From: Pseudoramibacter alactolyticus
Lineage (GTDB): Bacteria; Bacillota; Clostridia; Eubacteriales; Eubacteriaceae
Length of the DNA stretch: 64,000 nucleotides
Direction: 5' to 3' (one strand)
Assembly (NCBI RefSeq): GCF_050908235.1
Contig: NZ_CP194340.1
Notes under the pieces: generated by a model
What the model saw: the letters and a program-made list of their open reading frames with translations, nothing else
Databases searched by the model: none
Told to the model about the DNA's origin: nothing
Made by a program: the position numbers and the translations under genes
Shown: positions 34,037 to 44,029 of the stretch, piece after piece
Layout of the letters: every line of letters begins with the position of its first letter
Numbering within the stretch: the first letter of the stretch is position 1

Positions 34037-35417
34037 CTTAACTCGACGATCAATGGCCGTTTTTGTTTTGATTTTGACCTTTGCAGTGGTTACCTGTTTA
34101 CCGGCTTATGCGGCAATGCCCAGCTATACCGGCGATGAAGCTGTTTATGCAGTGGAAGAAAAAAGCGGCGATGTCATTACAGCTCAAAATGAGCACAAGC
34201 GAATGTATCCGGCGAGCACCACTAAAATGATGACGACTTTGGTGGCGCTGGATTACGTGGCGGATAAAATGGATCAGCAGGTTAAAATCGGAGACGAAGT
34301 TTCGCTGATTACGGCTGATTCCTCCAAAGCAGATCTCAAAAAAGGAGATACCTGCACGTGGCGGCAGCTGTTTTACGGATTGCTTTTGCCTTCAGGCAAT
34401 GACGCGGCGTTGGCTATTGCCAAAAATATTGGACGGGCGGCATCAGGGGATCGCGAACTCGGCACAGATAAGGCGATTGATAAATTTGTATCGTTAATGA
34501 ATCGTAAAGCGGCACAGCTGCAATTGGAGGATTCCCATTTTGTGAATCCGCATGGACTGCACGATGCCAATCACTATACGACGGCGGCTGATTTGGAAAA
34601 AATTTCTGCGGCGGCACTTGAAAATCCGACCATTCGAAAAATTGTTCAAACCAAGGTCTATTCTTGTAAACTCAAAAGCGGTCAAAAGAAATGGATCAAT
34701 ACCAATTCCCTGATTATCAGCACGAATGATCTTGCTAAAGTAAGGGAATCTTCCCATAACGGCAAACAATACAATCCTTATGCTACCGGAGTGAAAACCG
34801 GGCATACGGATGAAGCCGGCCGCTGTTTGGTTTTTTCTTCAAAGGATGGAGATAAAACCATGGTTGCGGTTATTTTGCACAGCGATAATCAAATTTTCAC
34901 ACAAGCGAATGGCGTTATCAATTCGCTGCACAGCGATTTCTCCCGGATTAATTGGGGGAAGCCATCAGGCTACTATCGCTCTGTGCAGTTAAAACACGTT
35001 CATTTTGCGGATGACAACGTGTTGAAGCTTTATTTTAAAGAGGAAGCCTCTTCGATGGTTGAAACATCGGAAAAAAGTGCATACACAACGCGCTTACAAC
35101 TGGATAATCAGCTTTTTACCAAGAAAAAAGCCGGCGTGTATCGCTTGAATGAGGATCTTAAAAGCGGCCAACAAGTTGGGGTGCTCAAGGTTTATAAAAA
35201 TCATCAGTTGGTTAAAAAGCTTCGTTTAAAGTCAAAGGCTGATACGAAAACGCGCAATTTTGTGGATTATCTCTTATTCTTTGTTATCGCTGGGGTGATA
35301 ATCTGGTTGATTTTATACCTTTATGCCAAGCGAACAGCGTATCTCAGGCGTCAACGGCTGCGCCGGCACAGGCAGAGAAACGAACGTGCATCTGCGCGAC
35401 GTACACAAAAAAGGTGA
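34014..35417 (+). CDS. dacF: D-alanyl-D-alanine carboxypeptidase (penicillin-binding protein 5/6 type)
   Basis: Trims the terminal D-Ala of peptidoglycan pentapeptides outside the cell. 467 residues: a signal peptide (RR-rich start, hydrophobic 14-29, cleavage likely after AYA near 33), the active-site SxxK as STTK (68-71), SGN (127-129) and KTG (261-263), the PBP5-like C-terminal beta domain, then a C-terminal transmembrane helix (about 418-440) and a very basic tail. The C-terminal true helix replaces the usual amphipathic anchor. The start at 34014 lies within the M16C gene; ATG 34053 is an alternative. Confidence 0.93.
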   Translation: MSHISLNNLTRRSMAVFVLILTFAVVTCLPAYAAMPSYTGDEAVYAVEEKSGDVITAQNEHKRMYPASTTKMMTTLVALDYVADKMDQQVKIGDEVSLITADSSKADLKKGDTCTWRQLFYGLLLPSGNDAALAIAKNIGRAASGDRELGTDKAIDKFVSLMNRKAAQLQLEDSHFVNPHGLHDANHYTTAADLEKISAAALENPTIRKIVQTKVYSCKLKSGQKKWINTNSLIISTNDLAKVRESSHNGKQYNPYATGVKTGHTDEAGRCLVFSSKDGDKTMVAVILHSDNQIFTQANGVINSLHSDFSRINWGKPSGYYRSVQLKHVHFADDNVLKLYFKEEASSMVETSEKSAYTTRLQLDNQLFTKKKAGVYRLNEDLKSGQQVGVLKVYKNHQLVKKLRLKSKADTKTRNFVDYLLFFVIAGVIIWLILYLYAKRTAYLRRQRLRRHRQRNERASARRTQKR

Positions 35418-37774
35418 TCAAACGATTGAAACAAAAAAACAATAGGCCGGAAATTTTGGCACCGGCGGGCAACGAAGCCGGCATTATCGCTGCGATTAAT
35501 GCCGGCGCCGACGCTGTCTATTTTGGCGGAAAATTTTTTAACGCCAGACAGCGGGCTGATAACCTGGATGAAAAAGCCATTCGTCATTGTGTGCGTTTGT
35601 GCCATCAGCATGACATCAAGGCCTATTTGACATTAAATATTTTAGTAAAAGATAGCGAGTGGGATGAACTGCTCGACTATCTTTGTTTTTTGGAAACGTC
35701 CGGACTCGATGGATTAATTGTTCAGGACCCGGGCCTTATTTGGGTTTTGCGGCGATATTATCCGCAAATAAAATTACAAACCAGCACACAAGCGTCGGTC
35801 GGCGGTCTTTTTGGCGTATTATTTTTTGAAACGATGGGATTCACGCGGGTGGTTCTGCCGAGGGAAATGCCCATTGCCGAAGTGTATGATATCAAAAAGC
35901 ACAGCCGGATAGAGCTCAAGGTCTTTGCTCACGGGGCTTTATGTTTTGCCAGATCAGGACAGTGCCTGATGAGCAGCCTGATCGGCGGGCGCAGCGGCAA
36001 CCGTGGCCTATGTGCCCAGCCTTGCCGGCAATACTATCATCTGATGGATACGCAGGGGAAACCAGTGCGGGAGGGCTATTTGCTGTCGATGAAGGATTTG
36101 AACACCCAAACGCATCTGGAAGAAATCGCAGATGCCGGCGTCAGTGCATTCAAAATTGAAGGCCGGTTAAAAAACCAAGCGTATATTTATGCGACAACCA
36201 AAGCCTATGCGCAGATCCCTGAGGATGCGAAACAAGCGCCGATCAATTTGGATGCGATTTTCAGCCGAGATTTTACCGCCGGCTGGCTTTTTGATCTGCA
36301 TCATCATATCAATGCGCACGTTCAGAAAAAAAGAGGCGAGTTGATCGGTGAAGTTGAAAAGGTGGGCAGGCGTGAAATGGTCGTGACACTAAAAAAGGGT
36401 GTGACGCTGGCAGCAGGAGACGGATTGGCCTTCGGGAAAGCTGCCGATCGTGGCATGCGGGTCGAAAACGTTCAAAACATTCGCGGGCAGGGAAACCGCG
36501 TCAGGGTTTTCGGCCATTCGGCAGCGCGAGCACATGAGCCGGTCTATCGCAATAAGAACAGCCGAATGCTTGCGGCGATTGCGTCAGCGGCAGAAAGGCC
36601 CGTCGATTTTAATCCGCTAGCCTTGTCGATTGATTTGGATCTGAAGAAAGACCGACCGATTCACTATAAGGCACGTGCGGATGAACGACAAATTGAAGGC
36701 CGCATTGCAATCGTGCCGTCACGGGCCCAGAAGCATCCGCTGGATCAAAAAATGATTCAAGGCCAATTGCAAAAATTGGGCGGGACGGATTATCTTTTGG
36801 CGGATTTGCATATAAAAATGACGGATGCTCTTTTTTTATCGAAGAAAGACCTTAATCGGGTTCGCCGCGGAGTGATTGAACAATTGGATGCTCCTGGAAA
36901 ACGCAAGATTGATTTGTCGGTATTATGGTCAACCCCAAGAAAAATTCGGGATGGGCACCCCCCGATATCCCTTGAAGTCAGAGGGCTTGATCAAATAGAG
37001 GCACTGCGCGAATGTCAGCCGGATGAATGGGTTTTGCCATTGGATGGCGTCAAATCCATACCGCGGTTGCATGGACTGGTTCAACAGTTAAAAAAAGAAA
37101 ACGCCGCGGTCAGAATCGCTTTTCCGCATATCATGAACACGCAAAGCTGCCGCTCACTGGCTGCCCATTTGGATGAGATTGAAGCAATGGCGGCGGATGG
37201 TTATCTGGCTCGCAATTATGAAACACTTTATCTTCTTCGGCAGATAAAGCGGCCGATCGAAGCCGATGCATCTTTGCATGTGTTTAACACCGTGACGACC
37301 AAGGCCCTTGGCGAATGGGGGTGCGCTTCGGCCGCAATCTCTCATGAATTGGAAGCACCGGCGATTCAGTCGCTGTTAAAAAGATCGGCGTTGCCTTTGG
37401 TGCTTTCGGTATATGGTTTTCAGGCGGTCATGTTTTCGGATAATTGTGTGGTTGATTGCGATAAGAAACAGTGTTCCCGGTGTCCGCATCACGGCTTATA
37501 TTTTTTAAAAGATCGCATGGGAAAGGTATTTCCGCTGGTGCTGGACAAAGCGGGGAAAACGGTGATCTATAACGCGGACAAGCTTTTTTTAACGCCTAAA
37601 ATGCTCGAACCATTAAAAGGGATTGATCGCTATCGCATCCACGTGCTGAATGAAACGGCGGCAGAAATTTCGCAGGTGATGACAATTTACCGCAGCGGTC
37701 AAATGGCGAATCTGAACCAATTGGATGAGGGGCAGCATTTTACAGCGGGCAATTTCAAGCGAGGCGTTCAATAA
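35414..37774 (+). CDS. Peptidase U32 family protein with DUF3656
   Basis: 786 residues. The N-terminal U32 domain begins with PEILAPAGNE and AGADAVYFGG. The U32 signature region ELKVFAHGALCFARSGQC is followed by SGNRGLCAQPCR, giving four cysteines typical of U32 proteins that build Fe-S centres. Members (RlhA, TrhP/YrrN/YrrO) act in RNA hydroxylation rather than proteolysis, so a prephenate-dependent RNA modification role is possible. The middle and C-terminal regions resemble the collagenase-like extension. The GTG start overlaps the dacF stop by 4 bp. Confidence 0.87.
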   Translation: MIKRLKQKNNRPEILAPAGNEAGIIAAINAGADAVYFGGKFFNARQRADNLDEKAIRHCVRLCHQHDIKAYLTLNILVKDSEWDELLDYLCFLETSGLDGLIVQDPGLIWVLRRYYPQIKLQTSTQASVGGLFGVLFFETMGFTRVVLPREMPIAEVYDIKKHSRIELKVFAHGALCFARSGQCLMSSLIGGRSGNRGLCAQPCRQYYHLMDTQGKPVREGYLLSMKDLNTQTHLEEIADAGVSAFKIEGRLKNQAYIYATTKAYAQIPEDAKQAPINLDAIFSRDFTAGWLFDLHHHINAHVQKKRGELIGEVEKVGRREMVVTLKKGVTLAAGDGLAFGKAADRGMRVENVQNIRGQGNRVRVFGHSAARAHEPVYRNKNSRMLAAIASAAERPVDFNPLALSIDLDLKKDRPIHYKARADERQIEGRIAIVPSRAQKHPLDQKMIQGQLQKLGGTDYLLADLHIKMTDALFLSKKDLNRVRRGVIEQLDAPGKRKIDLSVLWSTPRKIRDGHPPISLEVRGLDQIEALRECQPDEWVLPLDGVKSIPRLHGLVQQLKKENAAVRIAFPHIMNTQSCRSLAAHLDEIEAMAADGYLARNYETLYLLRQIKRPIEADASLHVFNTVTTKALGEWGCASAAISHELEAPAIQSLLKRSALPLVLSVYGFQAVMFSDNCVVDCDKKQCSRCPHHGLYFLKDRMGKVFPLVLDKAGKTVIYNADKLFLTPKMLEPLKGIDRYRIHVLNETAAEISQVMTIYRSGQMANLNQLDEGQHFTAGNFKRGVQ

Positions 37775-37786
37775 AGAGGAGTATCA

Positions 37787-40168
37787 ATGAATGACAGAAG
37801 TCTAAGGGTTCTCGAATATCCCCAAATTTTAGAAAGGGTGGCGGCACTTTGCGTGACAGATGGCGGAAAAGCTGCCGCGCGCCGGCTGCGGCCGTCATCC
37901 AGATTGGAAGAGGCCGATATCTGGCTGGACTGGACAGACGAAGCCACGGGAATGATTTTAAGAAACGGCCGTGCGCCCATGGCCGCGTTGTGCAACATTC
38001 CGGAGTATGTCCATCGGGCTGAAATCGGGTCAACGCTTTCGATGCGTCAATTGCTCGAAATTGCAAGCAGCCTGCGCGTGGTGCGGGACATGCAGGCATA
38101 TTTTGATGAAGATCCGGAACAAGAAGCGTTAAACCGGCTGCACAACGATTTTGATGCACTGGATCCCTGTGCCGATCTGGAAGCGGAAATCTCCAAGAAA
38201 ATTATCGGGCCAAAGGAAATGTCGGACCGTGCATCCCGGGCGCTTAATCAGATCCGCAAGGAGATAACGGCTAAAAACGCTCAGATTACCGATAAACTCA
38301 ACAGGATCATTTCGTCATCGGCCAATGAAAAAGTGCTTCAGGAACGCATTATTACGGTCAGGAATAATCGTTATGCGGTGCCGGTTAAACAAGAATACCG
38401 CAACCAGATTCCCGGCATTGTGCTGGATAAATCGGCAACGGGAGCCACCCTTTTTATTGAACCTGCCGCTGTGGTTCAGCTCAACAATGAATTGAAAATT
38501 TTATCGGTTGAGGAGGAAAAAGAAATAGCGCGTATCCTCAAAGCGCTGACCGAAAAGATCGCGGCATATAAAATGGTCTTAATCGCAGATTACGATGTGC
38601 TCGTGCATCTGGATTTTGTTTTTGCCAAGGCGGCATATGGTTTGAATACGGGCGGTGTGCGCGTCGCTTTTAAAGATGATCGGGAAAACGTTTTGCAGTT
38701 GCTGCGGGCCAGGCATCCGCTGTTGGATCCAAGACAGGCCGTTGCCTCTGATATTGCGGTGTCCAAGGATATTCACACCATTGTGATTACCGGTCCGAAC
38801 ACCGGTGGGAAAACGGTCACGCTGAAGACGATTGGATTGCTCAGTGTCATGATTCAATCCGGATTGTTTGTGCCGGCGCGGGAAGGGAGTTATACGCGAT
38901 GCTTTCGCGAAGTATTTGCCGATATTGGCGATGAGCAAAGCATTGAACAATCGCTCTCCACATTTTCGGCGCATATGAAAAACACGGTGAATTTTATTGA
39001 TAAAGCTCAAAAAGACGATCTCGTGCTTTTTGATGAATTGGGAGCGGGAACCGACCCGACGGAAGGCGCGGCGTTAGCCATTTCCCTGTTGGAGGTGCTG
39101 CACGCCCGAGGCGTGACGACGGTTGCGACAACCCATTATAGCGAGCTGAAAGAATACGCCTTGACAACTTCAGGGATTGTCAATGCTTCGGTTGAGTTTG
39201 ACGTAGAGACTCTCCAACCTACCTATCGTTTGCTGATTGGTATTCCCGGAAAATCAAACGCTTTTGAAATTGCCCAAAAACTGGGATTAAAACCGGAAAT
39301 CATTGCGCGCGCGCGGGCTTATGTCAGCAAAGAAGCCAGTCGGTTTGAAGACACCTTGGATGTGCTTGAGTCAAAGCGTCGGGAGATGGAACGGCGATTG
39401 GAGGAAGCTGAACGCAAGGAATTGGAGGCGCAGGAAAAAACGGCGCAGATTGAAGAACAAATGGCGGCGCTCAAAGCAACACAGGAAACGATTCTCAATG
39501 AAGCCAGAGCTAAAGCCGATGCCCTTGTGACGCAGACGCAGCAGAAAACAGAAGCCATTTATCGGGAAATCCGTGAAATTCAAGAGCATACCAATCAGCA
39601 AATTGATAATAAAAGATTGGAATCCCTCCGCAAACAGATGCATAATGCCCATCAGCGCGCAGGTGCAGAAAAAAGAAAAAAACAGAAGCCGCAAAAACAA
39701 CGGCTTGATGTTCAAACGTTAAAGCCAGGAATGACGGTGTACCTTGAAAATTTCCATAAGGAGGGCGAAGTTCTTGAGGTTAAGCCCGGTACACATCAGG
39801 TTTTGGTGCAGGTGGGTCCCATGAAGATAAAGGTTGGGGAGAAAGAACTTTCGGTTTTAACACATTATGGAAAGGCATTGGACAAAAAAGCGACGCCAAA
39901 GAAAACTAAAAGTTTTGACCGGCATGCGATGAACACGCGTTTAGATCTTCGCGGACGAACGGCCGAAGAAGCGGTGTACATGGTTGAAAAATTTTTGTCG
40001 GATGCGGTTGTTGCCAATGCATCCCAACTCACCATTGTTCACGGCAAGGGAACAGGTGTTTTGCAACGGGTTGTGCAGGATTATCTGAAAAAATCGAATA
40101 TGGTTCGAACTTTTCGCTTCGGCAATCCCAGCGAAGGCGGAACCGGAGCGACAATTGTTGAATTATAG
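37787..40168 (+). CDS. mutS2: MutS2 endonuclease
   Basis: A MutS-like ATPase lacking the mismatch-recognition domain; in Bacillus it acts on collided ribosomes and suppresses recombination. 793 residues: core and clamp helices, Walker A GPNTGGKT near 335, DELGAGTDPTEGAA (Walker B), a coiled coil (about 515-630) and the C-terminal Smr nuclease domain (about 718-793) with LDLRG and HGKGTG. It starts 12 bp after the U32 gene; AGAGGAG precedes the ATG. Confidence 0.95.
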   Translation: MNDRSLRVLEYPQILERVAALCVTDGGKAAARRLRPSSRLEEADIWLDWTDEATGMILRNGRAPMAALCNIPEYVHRAEIGSTLSMRQLLEIASSLRVVRDMQAYFDEDPEQEALNRLHNDFDALDPCADLEAEISKKIIGPKEMSDRASRALNQIRKEITAKNAQITDKLNRIISSSANEKVLQERIITVRNNRYAVPVKQEYRNQIPGIVLDKSATGATLFIEPAAVVQLNNELKILSVEEEKEIARILKALTEKIAAYKMVLIADYDVLVHLDFVFAKAAYGLNTGGVRVAFKDDRENVLQLLRARHPLLDPRQAVASDIAVSKDIHTIVITGPNTGGKTVTLKTIGLLSVMIQSGLFVPAREGSYTRCFREVFADIGDEQSIEQSLSTFSAHMKNTVNFIDKAQKDDLVLFDELGAGTDPTEGAALAISLLEVLHARGVTTVATTHYSELKEYALTTSGIVNASVEFDVETLQPTYRLLIGIPGKSNAFEIAQKLGLKPEIIARARAYVSKEASRFEDTLDVLESKRREMERRLEEAERKELEAQEKTAQIEEQMAALKATQETILNEARAKADALVTQTQQKTEAIYREIREIQEHTNQQIDNKRLESLRKQMHNAHQRAGAEKRKKQKPQKQRLDVQTLKPGMTVYLENFHKEGEVLEVKPGTHQVLVQVGPMKIKVGEKELSVLTHYGKALDKKATPKKTKSFDRHAMNTRLDLRGRTAEEAVYMVEKFLSDAVVANASQLTIVHGKGTGVLQRVVQDYLKKSNMVRTFRFGNPSEGGTGATIVEL

Positions 40169-40241
40169 TTTTAAATTAGAGATGCATTTAAGAAATAATA
40201 GTTATAATCTGAAATCATTCAAAAAGGAAGTAGGATAGTGC

Positions 40242-40676
40242 ATGCCTAAAATAGACATGAAACAAAGAGATTCCAGGGAGCAACGCATCATAGATACCAT
40301 CCGGCGCTGTGGGTTGCGTGCAACACCGCAGCGGATCGAGTTATTAAAATTATTACGGGACACGAAAAGTCATCCGACGGCAGAGGCATTAATGCAGATG
40401 GCCAATCATGAGGGATTTAATTTGTCGATGGGGACCGTTTATAATACGCTCGACAGTTTTGAGAAAAAAGGGTTAATTTCTCGGGTTCATGGATCAAACG
40501 ATGTGATGCACTATGATGCAGAAACAGATTTTCATGTGCATTTGGTGGACCAATCCACAGAAGAGATTGTGGATCTTTTTGACGATGAATTGGAAGAATT
40601 AATTCGCAGACGTTTGAAGGCCAAATTTCCGAATGGCTTTAATCCCCAAAGACTGGAAGTAACGATTTACCAATAA
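40242..40676 (+). CDS. Fur-family transcriptional regulator lacking the structural zinc motif
   Basis: 144 residues. The winged helix includes GLRATPQRIELLKLL and NLSMGTVYNTLDSFEKKGLI. The dimerisation half begins with HYDAETDFHVHLVD. Typical Fur/PerR proteins have CxxC pairs after the HHHH segment; none is present here and only one cysteine exists in the protein, so structural zinc is probably absent. FHVH could provide part of a regulatory metal site. Whether it senses iron or peroxide is not decided. The GTG/ATG start region has an AGGAAG box. It stands alone before a cyclophilin gene. Confidence 0.85.
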   Translation: MPKIDMKQRDSREQRIIDTIRRCGLRATPQRIELLKLLRDTKSHPTAEALMQMANHEGFNLSMGTVYNTLDSFEKKGLISRVHGSNDVMHYDAETDFHVHLVDQSTEEIVDLFDDELEELIRRRLKAKFPNGFNPQRLEVTIYQ

Positions 40677-40721
40677 GATTTCTAATGATCAGAATTTAAA
40701 AATCAGGAGAAGATTAGACGG

Positions 40722-41216
40722 ATGACAATAACAAATCCTAAAATTCAAATTGAAATGGCCAATGGCGGTATTGTAAAAGCGGAACTTTATCCGGAAGTGG
40801 CGCCGATTACGGTCGAAAATTTTGTCAAACTCATAAAAGAGGGTTTTTACGATGGGTTGATTTTTCATCGCGTTATCCCGGGCTTTATGATTCAAGGCGG
40901 AGATCCGGAAGGCAGTGGTATGGGCGGCCCAGGCTATAGCATCAAGGGAGAATTTGCTTCCAATGGGGTGGAGAACGATCTGAAGCACGATCGCGGCGTT
41001 CTTTCCATGGCCAGAAGCATGATGCCTGATTCTGCCGGTTCTCAGTTTTTTATTATGGTCGAAAAGGCCCCGCATCTGGATGGCGATTACGCTGCCTTCG
41101 GGCAAGTGACCGAAGGCATGGATGTGGTTGACGCGATTGTTAAGGCACCACGTGACACGATGGACAAACCACTTGAGGATCAGCAAATGACCAAGGTCAC
41201 TTTGATCGAAGAATAA
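40722..41216 (+). CDS. ppiB: Cyclophilin-type peptidyl-prolyl isomerase
   Basis: 164 residues, cytosolic (no signal peptide). Catalyses cis-trans isomerisation of Xaa-Pro bonds. Signature blocks are FHRVIPGFMIQGGDP with the catalytic Arg, SAGSQFFIMVEKAPHLDG and YAAFGQVTEGMDVVD. It is followed by a long hairpin terminator. Confidence 0.94.
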   Translation: MTITNPKIQIEMANGGIVKAELYPEVAPITVENFVKLIKEGFYDGLIFHRVIPGFMIQGGDPEGSGMGGPGYSIKGEFASNGVENDLKHDRGVLSMARSMMPDSAGSQFFIMVEKAPHLDGDYAAFGQVTEGMDVVDAIVKAPRDTMDKPLEDQQMTKVTLIEE

Positions 41217-41225
41217 TAAAAACAT

Positions 41226-41296
41226 AATAAAAAAGCCGTTTATGATATATACGTTCCGGGTTGCGTGAGGTATGTATGCATAAACGGTTTTTTATT
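41226..41296. terminator. Long hairpin terminator after the cyclophilin gene
   Basis: Arms AATAAAAAAGCCGTTTATG and CATAAACGGTTTTTTATT pair over about 17 bp around a 34-nt central region. A/T runs on both sides would allow bidirectional use. From 41297 to 41389 I see nothing functional. Confidence 0.75.
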
Positions 41297-41389
41297 GCAA
41301 AGCTGCATTGTCAGATTGGTGGATGGAATAATCATGCATTCAGGGGAAATGAATCGCGTTGCCACGCTGCAATTTAGCAAGTAAAAGCA

Positions 41390-41418
41390 TTGAACTTCGT
41401 ATGTATTTCGGGTAAAAT
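41390..41418 (+). promoter_or_regulatory. Promoter of argF
   Basis: TTGAAC (41390-41395), a 17-bp spacer and TAAAAT (41413-41418). Confidence 0.65.
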
Positions 41419-41453
41419 ATTAAAACGGCCATTTGAATGGAAAGGGAAACACA

Positions 41454-42473
41454 ATGCAATTAAAAGGTAAAAGTTTTTTAACGCTTCGTGATTTTTCTCC
41501 AGAAGAAATCACATACATGATTGATTATGCCCAGGCACTTAAAGCGAAAAAAAAAGCCGGACGGCGAGGAAATTTGTTGTCAGGCAAAAATATCGTTTTG
41601 CTTTTTGAAAAAACGTCGACGCGCACGCGATGCTCCTTTGAAGTCGCAGCCTATGACGAAGGTGCCAATGTTACTTTTTTGACCAACTCGCAAATGGGAA
41701 GGAAAGAATCCATCGAGGATACAGCCAGGGTGCTGGGCCGTTTTTACGACGGCATTGAGTTCCGCGGATTTAAACAGAAAACGGTGGAGGATCTGGCAAA
41801 ATATTCCGGGGTGCCGGTTTGGAACGGCTTGACGGATTTTTATCATCCGACACAAATTCTTGCGGACATGTTGACGATTCGTGAAAATTTTGGAAATTTA
41901 GCAGGCCGCAAATTGGTGTTTGTGGGCGATGCCCGAAATAATATGGGCAATTCGTTGATGATCGGCTGTGTGAAATTGGGCATGCACTTTGTAGCACTGG
42001 CGCCGAAATCTTTGTTTCCGGATAAAAATCTGGTGGAAGCAATGCGCGGCGTTGCGGCGCAGACCGGAGGATCCATCACATTAACAGAAGATATGGCTGC
42101 CGGCGTGAAAGGTGCCGATGTGCTTTATACCGATGTTTGGGTCTCCATGGGTGAAGAAAATCAAATGGCCGAACGCATCGCCCTGCTGAAAGATTATCAG
42201 GTCAACAAAGCGATGGTTGCGGCGACCGAAAATCCGGATGTGATTTTTTTGCATTGTTTGCCCGCTTTTCACGATCTAAACACGACTGTTTCAGCTTCGG
42301 TGTTCAGAGAATACGGTCTGGGCGAAATGGAAGTGAGTGATGCGGTTTTCCGAGCCCCTTATTCCAAGGTATTCGATGAAGCGGAAAATCGGATGCACGC
42401 CATTAAAGCAGTGATGTGTGCAACGCTGGCTGATAATCGTCTGGATGCTGACGGCAAACCGATAGTGGATTAA
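41454..42473 (+). CDS. argF: Ornithine carbamoyltransferase
   Basis: Carbamoyl phosphate + ornithine gives citrulline. 339 residues with the carbamoyl-phosphate motif STRTR (55-59), HPTQILADM and the ornithine-site FLHCLPAFHD near 267. ATG 41454 follows GAAAGGGA. No arcA, arcC or other arg gene is nearby, so biosynthetic and catabolic roles cannot be separated. The phosphohexomutase gene follows 13 bp later in the same operon. Confidence 0.95.
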   Translation: MQLKGKSFLTLRDFSPEEITYMIDYAQALKAKKKAGRRGNLLSGKNIVLLFEKTSTRTRCSFEVAAYDEGANVTFLTNSQMGRKESIEDTARVLGRFYDGIEFRGFKQKTVEDLAKYSGVPVWNGLTDFYHPTQILADMLTIRENFGNLAGRKLVFVGDARNNMGNSLMIGCVKLGMHFVALAPKSLFPDKNLVEAMRGVAAQTGGSITLTEDMAAGVKGADVLYTDVWVSMGEENQMAERIALLKDYQVNKAMVAATENPDVIFLHCLPAFHDLNTTVSASVFREYGLGEMEVSDAVFRAPYSKVFDEAENRMHAIKAVMCATLADNRLDADGKPIVD

Positions 42474-42486
42474 AAGGAGTTAAGAA

Positions 42487-43971
42487 ATGATTTTAAGAGG
42501 GATTGTTGAGCTCCAAAACGGAACAGACGTCCGGGGAATTGCCGCAACAGGAGTTCCCGGTGAAGATATCAATTTAGACGATAATAAAACCATGAAAATT
42601 GTTTACGCTTTTATCGAAGGGTTAAAGCGTCAATTGGGAAAAGATAAACTTAAAATTGCCGTTGGCCGGGATAGCCGTGTCTCCGGTGAATTGCTGGCTC
42701 AGGCAGCCTGCGTTGCGGGTGTCTGCACAGGCTCGCATGTGTATGACTGCGGATTGGCCACAACACCGGCCATGTTTATGACCACGGTGGATCCGTATTT
42801 GCAATGTGACGGTGCGGTGATGATTACGGCCAGTCATATGCCGGCCAATCGCAACGGAATTAAATTCTTCACGCGAAGAGGCGGTATCGAAAAGGGCGAA
42901 CTGGCGGCTGTGCTTAAGGAAGCAGAAGAGACTGAAACATCCTTCAACGGAGGACAACGAACCGATTCAAATTTCATGTCGGTCTATGCCGCCAATATTG
43001 TTGGAACTGTGCGCAGTGAAACCGGTAAGATTAAACCGTTGGCCGGGCTTCATATTGTCGTGGATGCGGGAAACGGTGCCGGAGGTTTTTTTGTCAAGGA
43101 TGTATTGGAGCCCCTGGGAGCGAATACCAAGGGATCACAGTTTTTAAATCCTGACGGTCACTTCCCCAACCACATTCCGAATCCGGAAGATTCGGACGCG
43201 ATGGCCTCGGCAATCCAAATGGTTAAAAAAAGTCATGCAGATATGGGGATTATCTTTGACACCGATGTTGATCGATCGGCCATCATTGATGAAAATGGTG
43301 ATCCGATCAATCGCGACGCATTTATTGCGTTTATTGCAAAAATACTTTTGGACAAATATCCGGGAACAACCATTGTGACAGATTCAGTGACATCCACCGG
43401 CCTTGCAGATTATATCAATGCGCACGGAGGTAAACACCGCCGTTTTAAACGGGGCTACCGCAATGTTATTAACGAGGCGATTCGCTTGAATAAAGCAGGT
43501 GAAGAATGCCATCTGGCGATGGAAACCAGCGGTCACGGGGCCATTAAAGAGAATTATTTTCTGGATGACGGTGCTTATCTGGCCACAATGGCATTGATTG
43601 AATTGACTCGGCTGAAAAAGGAAGGAAAACCCCTTTCGCGTTTTCTGGAGGATTTGAAACAACCGTCAGAATCCGAAGAATTGCGCTATCGCATTAACGC
43701 TGACAATTTCAGGAAAAGAGGGGAGGCCATCCTCAAGGCATTTGAAAAATTTGCGGCGGAACAACCGGGGTGGTCGCTTGAGCTGCCCAATGAAGAAGGG
43801 GTTCGCGTTAACTGTGGGGCAAAAGCAGGCAATGGCTGGTGTCTCATGCGCCTTTCGCTTCATGAACCTAAGATGCCAATCAATATTGAGTCCGAAGAAA
43901 TGGGCGGGTGCGCTAAGATAAAAGCCGTAATAAATCAGTTTGTGTCTCAATATTCAGAACTTGAATTGTAA
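42487..43971 (+). CDS. Phosphohexomutase (phosphomannomutase/phosphoglucomutase superfamily)
   Basis: 494 residues of the alpha-D-phosphohexomutase superfamily. The active serine lies in TASHMP (about 114-119; usual form TASHNP), the metal loop is DTDVDR (about 258; usual DGDxDR), the sugar loop is ETSGHGA, and the last domain carries RVNCG. Both motifs deviate by one residue, typical of a distinct clade rather than of loss. The sugar substrate is not predictable. It shares the argF transcript and ends at a terminator. Confidence 0.87.
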   Translation: MILRGIVELQNGTDVRGIAATGVPGEDINLDDNKTMKIVYAFIEGLKRQLGKDKLKIAVGRDSRVSGELLAQAACVAGVCTGSHVYDCGLATTPAMFMTTVDPYLQCDGAVMITASHMPANRNGIKFFTRRGGIEKGELAAVLKEAEETETSFNGGQRTDSNFMSVYAANIVGTVRSETGKIKPLAGLHIVVDAGNGAGGFFVKDVLEPLGANTKGSQFLNPDGHFPNHIPNPEDSDAMASAIQMVKKSHADMGIIFDTDVDRSAIIDENGDPINRDAFIAFIAKILLDKYPGTTIVTDSVTSTGLADYINAHGGKHRRFKRGYRNVINEAIRLNKAGEECHLAMETSGHGAIKENYFLDDGAYLATMALIELTRLKKEGKPLSRFLEDLKQPSESEELRYRINADNFRKRGEAILKAFEKFAAEQPGWSLELPNEEGVRVNCGAKAGNGWCLMRLSLHEPKMPINIESEEMGGCAKIKAVINQFVSQYSELEL

Positions 43972-43981
43972 TTTTAAGAGC

Positions 43982-44021
43982 AATAAAAAAGAGAATGCGT
44001 TTTCTCATTCTCTTTTTTATT
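43982..44021. terminator. Bidirectional terminator between the mutase and degV
   Basis: A perfect 16-bp AATAAAAAAGAGAATG/CATTCTCTTTTTTATT stem with an 8-nt loop, serving both convergent genes. Confidence 0.9.
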
Positions 44022-44029
44022 GGCAAATT

